This document shows, piece by piece, positions 28,434-36,529 of a DNA stretch of 64,000 bases. Source of the DNA: DASYPQ01 sp036006425 (GTDB lineage: Bacteria > Planctomycetota > UBA1135 > GCA-002686595). The stretch is from assembly GCA_036006425.1 (NCBI GenBank), contig DASYPQ010000026.1, forward strand, positions 62,001 through 126,000. The letters are read 5' to 3'. Made by a program: the position numbers and the translations under genes. The first letter of the stretch is position 1; each line of letters begins with the position of its first letter. The notes below the pieces were generated by a model. That model was not told the origin of the DNA, made no database searches, and was given only the letters and a program-made list of their open reading frames with translations.

Positions 28434-29929
28434 GGCGACGTTCGTCCGACGGGCAGGCGGAGTTCGGCGCGGAATCCCGCGCCGGGCGGGCTGAAGAGCT
28501 CGACGCGCCCGCCGTGGCTCGCGGCGACGTTGTGCACGATCGTGAGCCCGAGTCCCGTCCCGCGGCCGACCTCCTTCGTCGTGTAGAAGGCGTCGGCGAT
28601 CCGCGGGAGCTCTCCCGCGGGGACGCCCGGACCGTTGTCCGCGACGGACACGACGAGATCGCCGGCGTCGCGGCGCAGGTCGACCTGGATCCGGCCGTTC
28701 GGAACGTGCGCGTCCTCGAGCGCGTCGAGGGCGTTCACGAGGAGATTGAGCACCGCCTGTGCGAGCTCGTTCAGCTCGCCCATCACCGGCGGCAGCGCGC
28801 GCGCGCGCTCCTCCGCGCGTTCGGCGCGGCCCTCGCACGTGAGTTCGATGGCGATCCGGAGCTGTGCCGCGCGGTGCTGCACGAGCGCCGTCGCGTCGGC
28901 GACCGGCTGCGCGAGGGAAATCGGCTGGGGCTTCGCCTCGCGCGGCGCGAGCCGCAGCAGGCGGCCGACCGTGACCTGGATGCGCTCGAGACCGCTGTGG
29001 AGGAGCATGTGGTACTGCGAGCGCTTCTCGGGCGGCAGCTTCTCGTTCGCCAGCGCTTCGGCGGCGTTCAACAGCCCGCCGAGCGGGTTGTTGATCTCGT
29101 GCGCGACTCCCGCCGCGAGCTCGCCCGTCGCCGCGAGCCGGCGCTGCGTCATCGCGGCCGCCTCCGCGGCGCGCGCGTGCTCCGTCGCGCGCGCGACCTC
29201 GCGCTCGAGCGTCGCGCTGAATCCCTGGACCGTCGCGGCCATCGCGTTGAAGCGCCGGATGAGATCGGAGAGCTCGTCGCGGCGGTCCGGCTCGACGAGG
29301 CGCGCCGAGAGCTCGCCCGCCGCGAGGCGCTCCGCTCCGTGCGCGAGCTCCTCGACCGGCGCGAGGACGAAGCGGCGCAGCATCGTGAACGTGCCGAACG
29401 TGAGCAGGAGCGTCGACAGGAGGAACCAGGGGACCAGGCTCGCGACGAGCTGGCCGGTGTCGGCGGTCGATTCCAGGCGATACCAGCATGCGCCCCAGAG
29501 CGCGCCCGCGGGATCGAAGATCGGCACTGCGGATCCGCTCTGACCCTGGACGCGCGCTCCGGTCTCGATCGCGGAGGCGATGTCCGTGAGCGCGGACCGG
29601 CGGTCGAACGTCGCCGTTCGTCGCCCCGATCCCAGCGGATTCAGGAACACCCCCTGGGGCAGGATCTCGCCGCGCACGCGCGCCAGATTGCGATCGACGA
29701 CGATCGCGTCCGCGAAGTAGCGCCACTGCGGGGAGGAGAGGATCTCCGCGACCTTGAGCGCTCCCCCCGGGATGATCGTGTTCGAGAGCGGCTTCTCGAG
29801 GATCTCCGCGCCCTGCTCCGCGCGCGCGGACGCGATCCGGCCGACGAGGTACACGAGTCCCGCGCCGAACACGGCCGCGTTGATGGCGAACACGAGGCCG
29901 AGCACGCGCAGGCGCAGGGGGAACCGCAT
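28430..29929 (-). CDS. HAMP-containing sensor histidine kinase, NtrB/ZraS-like
   Basis: This gene encodes a 499-residue membrane kinase. Transmembrane segments at about residues 8-30 and 170-195 flank an extracytoplasmic sensor region. A HAMP domain (residues about 195-250) and a coiled coil follow. The phosphoacceptor motif is GVAHEINNPLGGLLNAAEAL, the N box is LNLLVNALDALED, and the G boxes are VADNGPGVP and GRGTGLGLTIVHNV. This H-box is typical of NtrB/ZraS-type kinases, which usually partner with sigma-54 regulators. No response regulator lies next to it, so it may be an orphan. It starts 23 bases after pilC and overlaps the CNNM gene by 4 bases. Confidence 0.88.
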   Translation of the reverse strand: MRFPLRLRVLGLVFAINAAVFGAGLVYLVGRIASARAEQGAEILEKPLSNTIIPGGALKVAEILSSPQWRYFADAIVVDRNLARVRGEILPQGVFLNPLGSGRRTATFDRRSALTDIASAIETGARVQGQSGSAVPIFDPAGALWGACWYRLESTADTGQLVASLVPWFLLSTLLLTFGTFTMLRRFVLAPVEELAHGAERLAAGELSARLVEPDRRDELSDLIRRFNAMAATVQGFSATLEREVARATEHARAAEAAAMTQRRLAATGELAAGVAHEINNPLGGLLNAAEALANEKLPPEKRSQYHMLLHSGLERIQVTVGRLLRLAPREAKPQPISLAQPVADATALVQHRAAQLRIAIELTCEGRAERAEERARALPPVMGELNELAQAVLNLLVNALDALEDAHVPNGRIQVDLRRDAGDLVVSVADNGPGVPAGELPRIADAFYTTKEVGRGTGLGLTIVHNVAASHGGRVELFSPPGAGFRAELRLPVGRTSP

Positions 29930-29952
29930 GAAGGGCGGCCGTTGCCCGGGCC

Positions 29953-31113
29953 TCAGATGTTTCCGACCTGACTCATGATCGTCATCAAGGGGAGGAACAG
30001 GGAGATCACGATGAAGCCGACGAAGCCGGCGACGAGGATCAGCATCGCGGGCTCGAGGAGCTTGAAGAGCCCGTCGATGCGGCGCTCGAGCGCCACTTCG
30101 TAGGAGTCCGCGACCTTGATCAGCATCTTGTCGAGCTCGCCGGTCGCCTCGCCGACGTCGACCATGTTCGTCACGAGGTCGTCGAAGAGACCGGTCTCCC
30201 CCATCGGGCGCGAGATCCCTTCGCCTTCGCGGACCGTCTTGCGGATCGACTCGACGCCTTCGAGCAGCACTTCGTTCGACGTCGCGTCGCGCACGATCCC
30301 GAGCGCGTCGAGGTGCGGCACGCCGGCCTGGATCAGCGTGCCGAACGTCCGCGCGAACGTCGCGATCAGCGCCTTGCGCACGAGCGGGCCGAGCAGCGGC
30401 ATGGTCAGCTGGAGCTTGTGGATGCGGTACCGGTACGGCTGGCTGCGCTTCATCAGCACGCGGTGCACGATGAACGCGATGACCGGCAGACCGAAGAACA
30501 CGTACCAGAACCGGACCACGAGCCCGCTCGTGTCGAGCAGGAACTGCGTCATGCCCGGCAGCTCGATGTTGAACGAGGTGAAGATCTCGCGGAACTTCGG
30601 GATCACCCAGATGATCACCGCGCTGACGACGGCGACGGCGACCGTGGCCACGACCGCGGGGTAGATCGTGGCGCTCTTGATGCGCGCCTGGATCATCGCG
30701 GCGCGCTCGAGGAACTGTGCGAGGCGGTACAGGACGCGGTCGAGCACGCCGCCCGCCTCGCCGGCGCGGACCATGTTCCAGTAGAAGCGGTCGAAGCACT
30801 TCTCGTGCTTCGACATCGATTCCGAGAGCGGCGTGCCCGCGGCGACGTCCTCGGCGAGCTCCTGGAGCACGTGCTTGAAGGGTCCGGGGCGGGTCTGCCC
30901 CTCGAGGATCGCGAGCGCCTTGACGACCGGGATGCCGGCTTCGGTCAGGGTCGCGAGCTGGATCGTGAAATCGGTGACGACCCCGCGCGAGACGCGACCG
31001 CCGCGGCGCTTGCCGGGGGCCGCGGGTGCGGCTTGGGCGCCCGCGGGTGCCTGGGCCACGGCGACCGCCGCGCCCGCGGGACGCGGCGCGGTGCGCTGGA
31101 TCCTCTTCGCCAT
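29953..31113 (-). CDS. pilC: Type IV pilus / type II secretion inner-membrane platform protein (PilC/GspF)
   Basis: This gene encodes a 386-residue platform protein that links the cytoplasmic ATPase to the pilus or pseudopilus. Two repeated GspF domains are visible: residues 45-170 (TDFTIQLATLTEAGIPVVKA) and 250-370 (LIATFARTFGTLIQAGVPHL). Three membrane segments are present: about 150-175, about 205-225 and a C-terminal LLEPAMLILVAGFVGFIVIS. Residues 1-42 are an Ala/Pro-rich extension. The pilB/pilT-like ATPases lie upstream but are separated by the oppositely oriented DUF1579 gene, so pilC has its own promoter region (31114-31264). Confidence 0.9.
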   Translation of the reverse strand: MAKRIQRTAPRPAGAAVAVAQAPAGAQAAPAAPGKRRGGRVSRGVVTDFTIQLATLTEAGIPVVKALAILEGQTRPGPFKHVLQELAEDVAAGTPLSESMSKHEKCFDRFYWNMVRAGEAGGVLDRVLYRLAQFLERAAMIQARIKSATIYPAVVATVAVAVVSAVIIWVIPKFREIFTSFNIELPGMTQFLLDTSGLVVRFWYVFFGLPVIAFIVHRVLMKRSQPYRYRIHKLQLTMPLLGPLVRKALIATFARTFGTLIQAGVPHLDALGIVRDATSNEVLLEGVESIRKTVREGEGISRPMGETGLFDDLVTNMVDVGEATGELDKMLIKVADSYEVALERRIDGLFKLLEPAMLILVAGFVGFIVISLFLPLMTIMSQVGNI

Positions 31114-31264
31114 GGGACCGCGTGACTATATTCGCACGGCCTCCGGGGTTCCTTGTTTTTCGACCTCGGGCGCTCCCGTGGCAGCGAAATGGGGCCATCG
31201 CTATCCTGCCGCGCACGGGCTTCCCGCCCATGACGACCCCACCCCCAGCCAAGGAGTTCGAGCC

Positions 31265-31912
31265 ATGAGATCCCGCAGTTTGTTCGCCGTGATCGCGCTG
31301 TCCGTCTGTACGGCCGGCATCGCCACCGCCCTCACGTTCCAGGACAAGGGCAAGGACAAGCCCGCCGAGAAGGGCAAGGCCGCGCCCGCCGCCGCGCCCG
31401 CGATGGACCCGGCGATGATGGAAGCGATGAAGAAGTACGCCACGCCGGGCGCCGAGCACAAGATGCTCGAAGGCCGCGCCGGCAAGTGGAAGGGAAAAGG
31501 AAAGTTCTGGATGGCTCCCGACGCTCCGGTGATGGAGTCGGACGTCGACACCGAGTACGCGATGTCGATGGGCCGGTACCTCACCGACACGACGCACGGC
31601 AACATGATGGGCGAAGCGTTCGAGGGTCACGGAGTGACGGGCTTCGACAACCTCAAGAAGAAGTACGTCGCCACGTGGATCGACAGCTCGGGCACGGGAA
31701 TCATGGCGATGGAAGGTTCCTATGACGCAGGGACGAAGACGATGACGTTGACCGGCGAGTGTCCGGATCCGGTCGCCGGCAAGTACACGCCGATGAAGAT
31801 GATCGAGAAGGACACCGACGCGAACAACTTCGTGTTGGAGATGCACTGCACGGATACGAAGAGCGGCAAGCTCTTCAAGTGCATGGAGATCGCCTACACG
31901 CGCGCGAAGTAG
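31265..31912 (+). CDS. Exported DUF1579 protein
   Basis: This gene encodes a 215-residue exported protein of the DUF1579 family, lipocalin-like beta-barrel proteins of unknown function. The signal peptide is MRSRSLFAVIALSVCTAGIATA. A Lys/Ala/Pro linker follows, then EHKMLEGRAGKWKGKGKFWM, DNLKKKYVATWIDSS and MTLTGECPDP, a pattern diagnostic of the family. The start ATG at 31265 has AAGGAG at 31251-31256, 8 bases away. TATCCT at 31202-31207 is a candidate -10. It stands alone on the plus strand in the middle of the type IV pilus genes, ending at a bidirectional terminator. Confidence 0.82.
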   Translation: MRSRSLFAVIALSVCTAGIATALTFQDKGKDKPAEKGKAAPAAAPAMDPAMMEAMKKYATPGAEHKMLEGRAGKWKGKGKFWMAPDAPVMESDVDTEYAMSMGRYLTDTTHGNMMGEAFEGHGVTGFDNLKKKYVATWIDSSGTGIMAMEGSYDAGTKTMTLTGECPDPVAGKYTPMKMIEKDTDANNFVLEMHCTDTKSGKLFKCMEIAYTRAK

Positions 31913-31933
31913 TTTTCCGCGCCGATCGGATCC

Positions 31934-31961
31934 GGAGCCCGCGGAGCGGACCGCGGGCTCC
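31934..31961. terminator. Bidirectional terminator between DUF1579 and pilus ATPase genes
   Basis: There is an 11-bp perfect stem GGAGCCCGCGG/CCGCGGGCTCC with 6-base loop AGCGGA, followed by the T-rich GTCGTTTCCT on the plus strand. It lies in the 57-base gap between two convergent genes and can serve both. Confidence 0.75.
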
Positions 31962-31969
31962 GTCGTTTC

Positions 31970-33682
31970 CTACTGGCCCGTCTCGCGCAGCACTTCCTCG
32001 ACCGTCGTCTTGCCTTCGAGCAGCGCCTGGATGCCGCTCTCGCGCAGGCTGCGCATCCCCGACGCGACCGCGGCCGCGCGGATGTCCTGCGACGAGGCCT
32101 TGTTCGAGATCGCGCGGCGGATCTCCTCGTCGACGATCAGGAGCTCGAAGAGCCCGCTCCGGCCGCGGTAGCCCGTGTGGTGGCAGCGCTCGCACCCCTT
32201 GCCGAACGAGAGCATCGTGCCGCGCACGCGCGCCGCGTCGTCGCCGAGCTCGAGCAGGACCTCGTCGGTCGGCATGTAGGTCTCCCGGCAGTCCACGCAG
32301 ACCGTGCGCACGAGCCGCTGCGCGACGACGGCTTCGAGCGTCGCCGCGATCAGGAACGCCTCGACCCCCATGTCGATCAGCCGCGTCACCGTGCTCGGCG
32401 CGTCGTTCGTGTGGAGCGTCGAGAACACGAGGTGGCCGGTCAGGCTGGCTTCGACGGCGACGGACGCCGTCTCCGCGTCGCGGATCTCGCCGATCAGGAT
32501 CTTGTCGGGGTCCTGGCGCAACACGGTCCGCAGCACCTTCGCGTACGTGACGCCGATCTCCTCGCGGATCGGGACCTGGACGATGCCTTCGATGTCGTAC
32601 TCGACCGGGTCCTCGGTCGTGATGATCTTCACTTCCGGCTTATTCGCCTGGGACAGCATCGCGTAGAGCGTCGTCGTCTTGCCCGAGCCCGTCGGCCCGG
32701 TTACGAGCACGATCCCGTGCGGCAGATCGCACAGGCGCCGCAGGCGCGCGTCCTCCTCCGGCCGCAGCCCGAGCGACGCGAGGTCGAGGCTGACCGCGGT
32801 GCGGTCGAGGACCCGCAACACGCAGCCTTCCCCCGCGATCCCGGGCAACGTCGCGACGCGCAGGTCGACCGGCCGCCCGTCGATCGAGAGCTCGATCCGG
32901 CCGTCCTGCGGCATCCGCGTCTCCGTGATGTCGAGATCCGACATGACCTTGACGCGCGCGACGAGCGGCAACGCGAGGTGCGCGGGCGGCGCTTCGATCT
33001 CGTACAGCGATCCGTCGACGCGGTAGCGGATGCGGAACTGGTCGTCGAACACCTCGAAGTGCACGTCGCTCGCCCGGTCGCGGATGGCGCGGTGCAGGAT
33101 CGAGTTCAGGAGCCGCACGACGGGCGTGCTCGCCGCCGCGGACTCGACGTCGGCCCCGCTCGTCGCCTTCGCGGCCTGCGCGATCGCGTCCGCGAGCGAC
33201 GTCTCCTCGCCGTAGTGCTGGACCACGAGCTTCTTCAGGAGCTCGGCGTCGCCGAGCGCCGCCCGCACGTCGACTCCGGTCGTGAAGCGCAGGTCCTCGG
33301 TGACCGCCGTGTTCAGGGGATCGGCGATCGCGACGACGAGGGTCTTCCCCTCGACGCGCAGCGGGAGGACGCCGAACGTGTGGGCCGTCGTCGCGTCGAC
33401 GAGGGCGAGCGCCGCCTTCTCGGGCGTCACCTTGGCGAGGTCGACGAGCTCGATCCCAGCCTGCTCGGCGAGAGCGCGCGCGAGATCGGTCGTCGTGCAC
33501 AGCGAGAGCTGCACGAGACACTGGCCGATCAGGCCGCCCTGCTTCCGCTGGAGGGAGAGCGCCTCCTGGATCTGGCCTTCCTTGACGACGCCGTGGGCCT
33601 TCAGGATCTGCCCGATGAGCTTCCGCCCGCCCTCGGCGGTCCCGCTGGTGGCGCGGCGGGGTGCCGCCGCCGGCGACGTCAC
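31970..33682 (-). CDS. GspE/PilB-type secretion or pilus extension ATPase (second copy)
   Basis: This gene encodes a 570-residue hexameric ATPase that powers pilus or pseudopilus assembly. An N-terminal MshEN-type domain (residues 20-90, IGQILKAHGVVKEGQIQEAL) is followed by the N2 domain (SDVHFEVFDDQFRIRYRVDG). The ATPase core has Walker A GPTGSGKTTTLYAM, Walker B ILIGEIRDAETA and the His box STLHTNDA. A zinc-binding tetracysteine occurs as CVDC and CERC in the C-terminal part. The GTG start at 33682 overlaps the pilT stop (GTGA). It is a paralogue of the ATPase two genes upstream; which one serves pili and which secretion is not clear. Confidence 0.9.
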   Translation of the reverse strand: MTSPAAAPRRATSGTAEGGRKLIGQILKAHGVVKEGQIQEALSLQRKQGGLIGQCLVQLSLCTTTDLARALAEQAGIELVDLAKVTPEKAALALVDATTAHTFGVLPLRVEGKTLVVAIADPLNTAVTEDLRFTTGVDVRAALGDAELLKKLVVQHYGEETSLADAIAQAAKATSGADVESAAASTPVVRLLNSILHRAIRDRASDVHFEVFDDQFRIRYRVDGSLYEIEAPPAHLALPLVARVKVMSDLDITETRMPQDGRIELSIDGRPVDLRVATLPGIAGEGCVLRVLDRTAVSLDLASLGLRPEEDARLRRLCDLPHGIVLVTGPTGSGKTTTLYAMLSQANKPEVKIITTEDPVEYDIEGIVQVPIREEIGVTYAKVLRTVLRQDPDKILIGEIRDAETASVAVEASLTGHLVFSTLHTNDAPSTVTRLIDMGVEAFLIAATLEAVVAQRLVRTVCVDCRETYMPTDEVLLELGDDAARVRGTMLSFGKGCERCHHTGYRGRSGLFELLIVDEEIRRAISNKASSQDIRAAAVASGMRSLRESGIQALLEGKTTVEEVLRETGQ

Positions 33683-34731
33683 AGGCGCACCTCGAGGTCG
33701 GCCGGATCCTGCGCCGCGTCGAGCGCCGTCTCCCTCGTGATCATCCCGCGCTGCTTCAGGTCGTACAGGAAGTCGTCGAGCGTCGTCATCCCGAGCTTCT
33801 TCGAGGTCTGGATCGTCGACTGGATCTTGTTCGTCTCGTTCTTGCGCACGAGGTTCGCGATCGCCGGCGTCATCAACATGACCTCGAACGCGGCGACGCG
33901 GCCCTTCCCGTCCTTCTTCGGGAGGAGCGCCTGCGAGACCACGGCGATCAGCGAGACGGAGAGCTGCGCGCGGATCTGCTCCTGCTGATCCGCCGGGAAC
34001 GCGTCGATGATCCGGTTCACCGTCCGCGCGCTCCCGGTCGTGTGCAGCGTCGCCAGCACGAGGTGGCCCGTCTCCGCGGCCGTGATCGCCGCCGAGATCG
34101 TCGCCAGGTCGCGCATTTCGCCGAGCAGGATCACGTCGGGGTCCTGCCGCAGCACGCGCCGCAGCGCCTCCGGGAAATCGGGGACGTCCGTGCCGACTTC
34201 GCGCTGGGTCACGATCCCCTTCTTGTGCGAATGGTAGTACTCGATCGGATCCTCGATGGTCACGATGTGGCGGTCGAGGTTCTGGTTGATCCAGTCGACC
34301 ATCGTCGCGAGCGTCGTCGTCTTGCCGGAGCCCGTCGGTCCGGTCACGAGGATCAGTCCGCGCGGGCGGCGCAGGAGCGGGCGCACCGCCTCCGGGAGCC
34401 CGATCTGCTCGAAGCTGAGGAGCCGGTTCGGGATCAGGCGCAACGCCGCGGCGTAGCTCCCGCGCTGGCGCATCACGTTCACCCGGAACCGGTTCCCGTC
34501 CGCCTGGGGCAGGCCGAAGTCCGTCGTGCCGATCTTCTGCACCTCGGCCCAGTGCCGCTCGTCGCAGAGCTCCCTGCACAGAGCCTCCGCCTCGGCCTCG
34601 CCGAGGGGCTGGTCGCGGATCGAGACGAGGCCCCCGTGCAGGCGCGCCGTCGGCGGACGGCCCGGATTCAGGTGCAGGTCCGACGCACCGCGCGCGATCA
34701 CCTCGGACATCAGTTGAGCGACTGCCTGCAT
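33679..34731 (-). CDS. pilT: Type IV pilus retraction ATPase PilT
   Basis: This gene encodes a 350-residue PilT ATPase that depolymerises type IV pili. It starts with the short PAS-like N domain (RGASDLHLNPGRPPTARLHG). The ATPase core has Walker A GPTGSGKTTTLATM, an Asp box around DPIEYYH, Walker B ILLGEMRDLATI and the His box ATLHTTGSARTVNRII. It lacks the long N-terminal and zinc domains of PilB, and its length matches PilT. It lies one base after the upstream PilB-like gene and overlaps the next one by four bases, so the three ATPases form one operon. Confidence 0.92.
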   Translation of the reverse strand: MQAVAQLMSEVIARGASDLHLNPGRPPTARLHGGLVSIRDQPLGEAEAEALCRELCDERHWAEVQKIGTTDFGLPQADGNRFRVNVMRQRGSYAAALRLIPNRLLSFEQIGLPEAVRPLLRRPRGLILVTGPTGSGKTTTLATMVDWINQNLDRHIVTIEDPIEYYHSHKKGIVTQREVGTDVPDFPEALRRVLRQDPDVILLGEMRDLATISAAITAAETGHLVLATLHTTGSARTVNRIIDAFPADQQEQIRAQLSVSLIAVVSQALLPKKDGKGRVAAFEVMLMTPAIANLVRKNETNKIQSTIQTSKKLGMTTLDDFLYDLKQRGMITRETALDAAQDPADLEVRL

Positions 34732-34732
34732 C

Positions 34733-36394
34733 TCACACCTCCACTTCGGCGGCCAGACGCGTCACGCGCATGACCTCGGTAGCGCTCGTGGAACCGGCGA
34801 GCACCTTGCGCGCGCCGTCGACGAGCAGCGTGCTCAGGCGACCCGAGCGCTCGGCCGCGCTGCGGATCACTTCGAGGTTCTCCCGGCGGAACACGAGGTC
34901 GCGCAGCTCGGAGTCCATCTCCATGTGCTCGAACAGCGCGATCCGTCCGCGGTAGCCGGAGCCTTCGCAGGCGCGACAGCCGCGCGGCCGCCGGAACTTG
35001 CGCCCCTGGATCACGGACGCCTCGAACAGGAGCGCCCGCGCTTCGGTCTGCGCCGGCACGTACTCGGTCGCGCACTCGTTGCAGAGCCGCCGGACCAGGC
35101 GCTGCGCGATCACCGCCTGCACTGCGGCGGAGACCAGGAACGGCTTGACGCCGATGTCGACGAGTCGCGTCAGCGCGCTGGTCGCGTCGTTCGTGTGCAA
35201 GGTCGAGAACACGAGGTGGCCCGTGAGCGCGGCCTGGATCGCGATCTCGGCCGTCTCCGCGTCGCGGATTTCGCCGACGAGGATGATGTTCGGCGCGCAA
35301 CGGAGCATCGCCTTGAGGATCCGTCCGAACGAGAGCCCGATGCGCGGGTGGACCTGCACCTGGTTGATCCCGGCGATGTGGTACTCGACCGGGTCCTCGG
35401 CCGTGATGATCTTGACGTCGGGACGGTTCAATTCGCTCAGCGCGGCGTAGAGCGTCGTCGTCTTGCCGGATCCCGTGGGCCCCGTGACGAGCACGATGCC
35501 ATTCGGGCGCTTGATGATCCGCCGGAACCAGCGGTAGTCCTCGTCCTCGAAGCCGAGATCCCGGAGCGAGAGCAGCGACTTCGAGCGGTCGAGGAGGCGC
35601 AGCACCATGGTCTCGCCGTGGTTCCCGGGCAGGATCGACGCGCGGACGTCGACTTCCCGGCCGTCGATCGAGAAGCCGATGCGGCCGTCCTGCGGCTTGC
35701 GCTTCTCCGCGATGTCCATCGCGGCCATGATCTTGAGGCGCGAGACGAGGGGCGAGTGCAGGTGGGCCGGATGCTCGGCGATGTCGCGCAGCATCCCGTC
35801 GACGCGGTAGCGGATGCGCACGCGGCCGTGACCGGGCTCGACGTGGATGTCGCTCGCGCGCATCTCGAGCGCGTCCCGGAACATGCGCGTCACGAGCCGG
35901 ATGATCGGCGCGTCCGTGTCGTCCGCGCCGCCCTGCGCCTTCATCGAACGCGCGACTTCCTCCTCCCCGGCGGCGCCGTAGTACCGCCGGAGCGCGCGCT
36001 GGAGCGCTGCCGGCGCGGCCAGGGCGCAGGCGACCTCGACACCGAGGATGAAGTGGAGCTGGTCCGCGACGATGCGTTTCAACGGGTCGTCGACCGCGAC
36101 GAAGAGCTTTCGGTCCTTCTCCATCACCGGCAGGACTTCCTGCTGAAGCGCGATCTCCTGCGAGACGCGCGCGATCACCGCGTCGGCGATCTTGCCCTTG
36201 TCGAGGTCGACGAACGGCATCCCCTGCTGTTTGGCGAGGAAGCGCGTGACCGTGACCTCGTCGACGAAGCCGAGCTTCTGGAGAGCCTCGCCGATGTGCA
36301 GCGCGGACGTGCGGTGCAAGGCCATCGCCTCGCGGAGCTGCTCGGCGGTGATCGCACCGGCAGCGAGCATCATCTCACCCAGGAACTGGCTCAA
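34733..36394 (-). CDS. pilB: Type IV pilus extension ATPase PilB (GspE family)
   Basis: This gene encodes a 553-residue pilus polymerisation ATPase. The N-terminal MshEN-like domain begins MLAAGAITAEQLREAMALH. Then come the N2 domain (SDIHVEPGHGRVRIRYRVDG), Walker A GPTGSGKTTTLYAAL, Walker B ILVGEIRDAETAEIAI and the His box STLHTNDATSA. A zinc knuckle has CNEC and CRAC. The start is TTG at 36394; there is no clear ribosome site, and Met8 or Met9 are alternatives. It is the first gene of the pilB-pilT-pilB2 operon. The convention pilB here rests on order next to pilT. Confidence 0.88.
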   Translation of the reverse strand: MSQFLGEMMLAAGAITAEQLREAMALHRTSALHIGEALQKLGFVDEVTVTRFLAKQQGMPFVDLDKGKIADAVIARVSQEIALQQEVLPVMEKDRKLFVAVDDPLKRIVADQLHFILGVEVACALAAPAALQRALRRYYGAAGEEEVARSMKAQGGADDTDAPIIRLVTRMFRDALEMRASDIHVEPGHGRVRIRYRVDGMLRDIAEHPAHLHSPLVSRLKIMAAMDIAEKRKPQDGRIGFSIDGREVDVRASILPGNHGETMVLRLLDRSKSLLSLRDLGFEDEDYRWFRRIIKRPNGIVLVTGPTGSGKTTTLYAALSELNRPDVKIITAEDPVEYHIAGINQVQVHPRIGLSFGRILKAMLRCAPNIILVGEIRDAETAEIAIQAALTGHLVFSTLHTNDATSALTRLVDIGVKPFLVSAAVQAVIAQRLVRRLCNECATEYVPAQTEARALLFEASVIQGRKFRRPRGCRACEGSGYRGRIALFEHMEMDSELRDLVFRRENLEVIRSAAERSGRLSTLLVDGARKVLAGSTSATEVMRVTRLAAEVEV

Positions 36395-36462
36395 GAGGAG
36401 TGCGGTCCTTGCGGAAGGAGCTGCCCCCTACCTTCCCGGGGACGCGAGGTAGCCTAGAAAGG

Positions 36463-36498
36463 CCGCTCGCTCCGCGCCACGAGGCGCGGAGCGAGCGG
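36463..36498 (-). terminator. Strong intrinsic terminator after the DUF1573 gene
   Basis: There is a 16-bp perfect stem CCGCTCGCTCCGCGCC/GGCGCGGAGCGAGCGG with loop ACGA, followed on the minus strand by CCTTTCTAGG. It lies 32 bases past the stop of the DUF1573 gene and separates that gene from the pilus ATPase operon on the same strand. Confidence 0.75.
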
Positions 36499-36529
36499 AA
36501 CACGTTCGGAGACCGTCGAGAGCGTCGAC

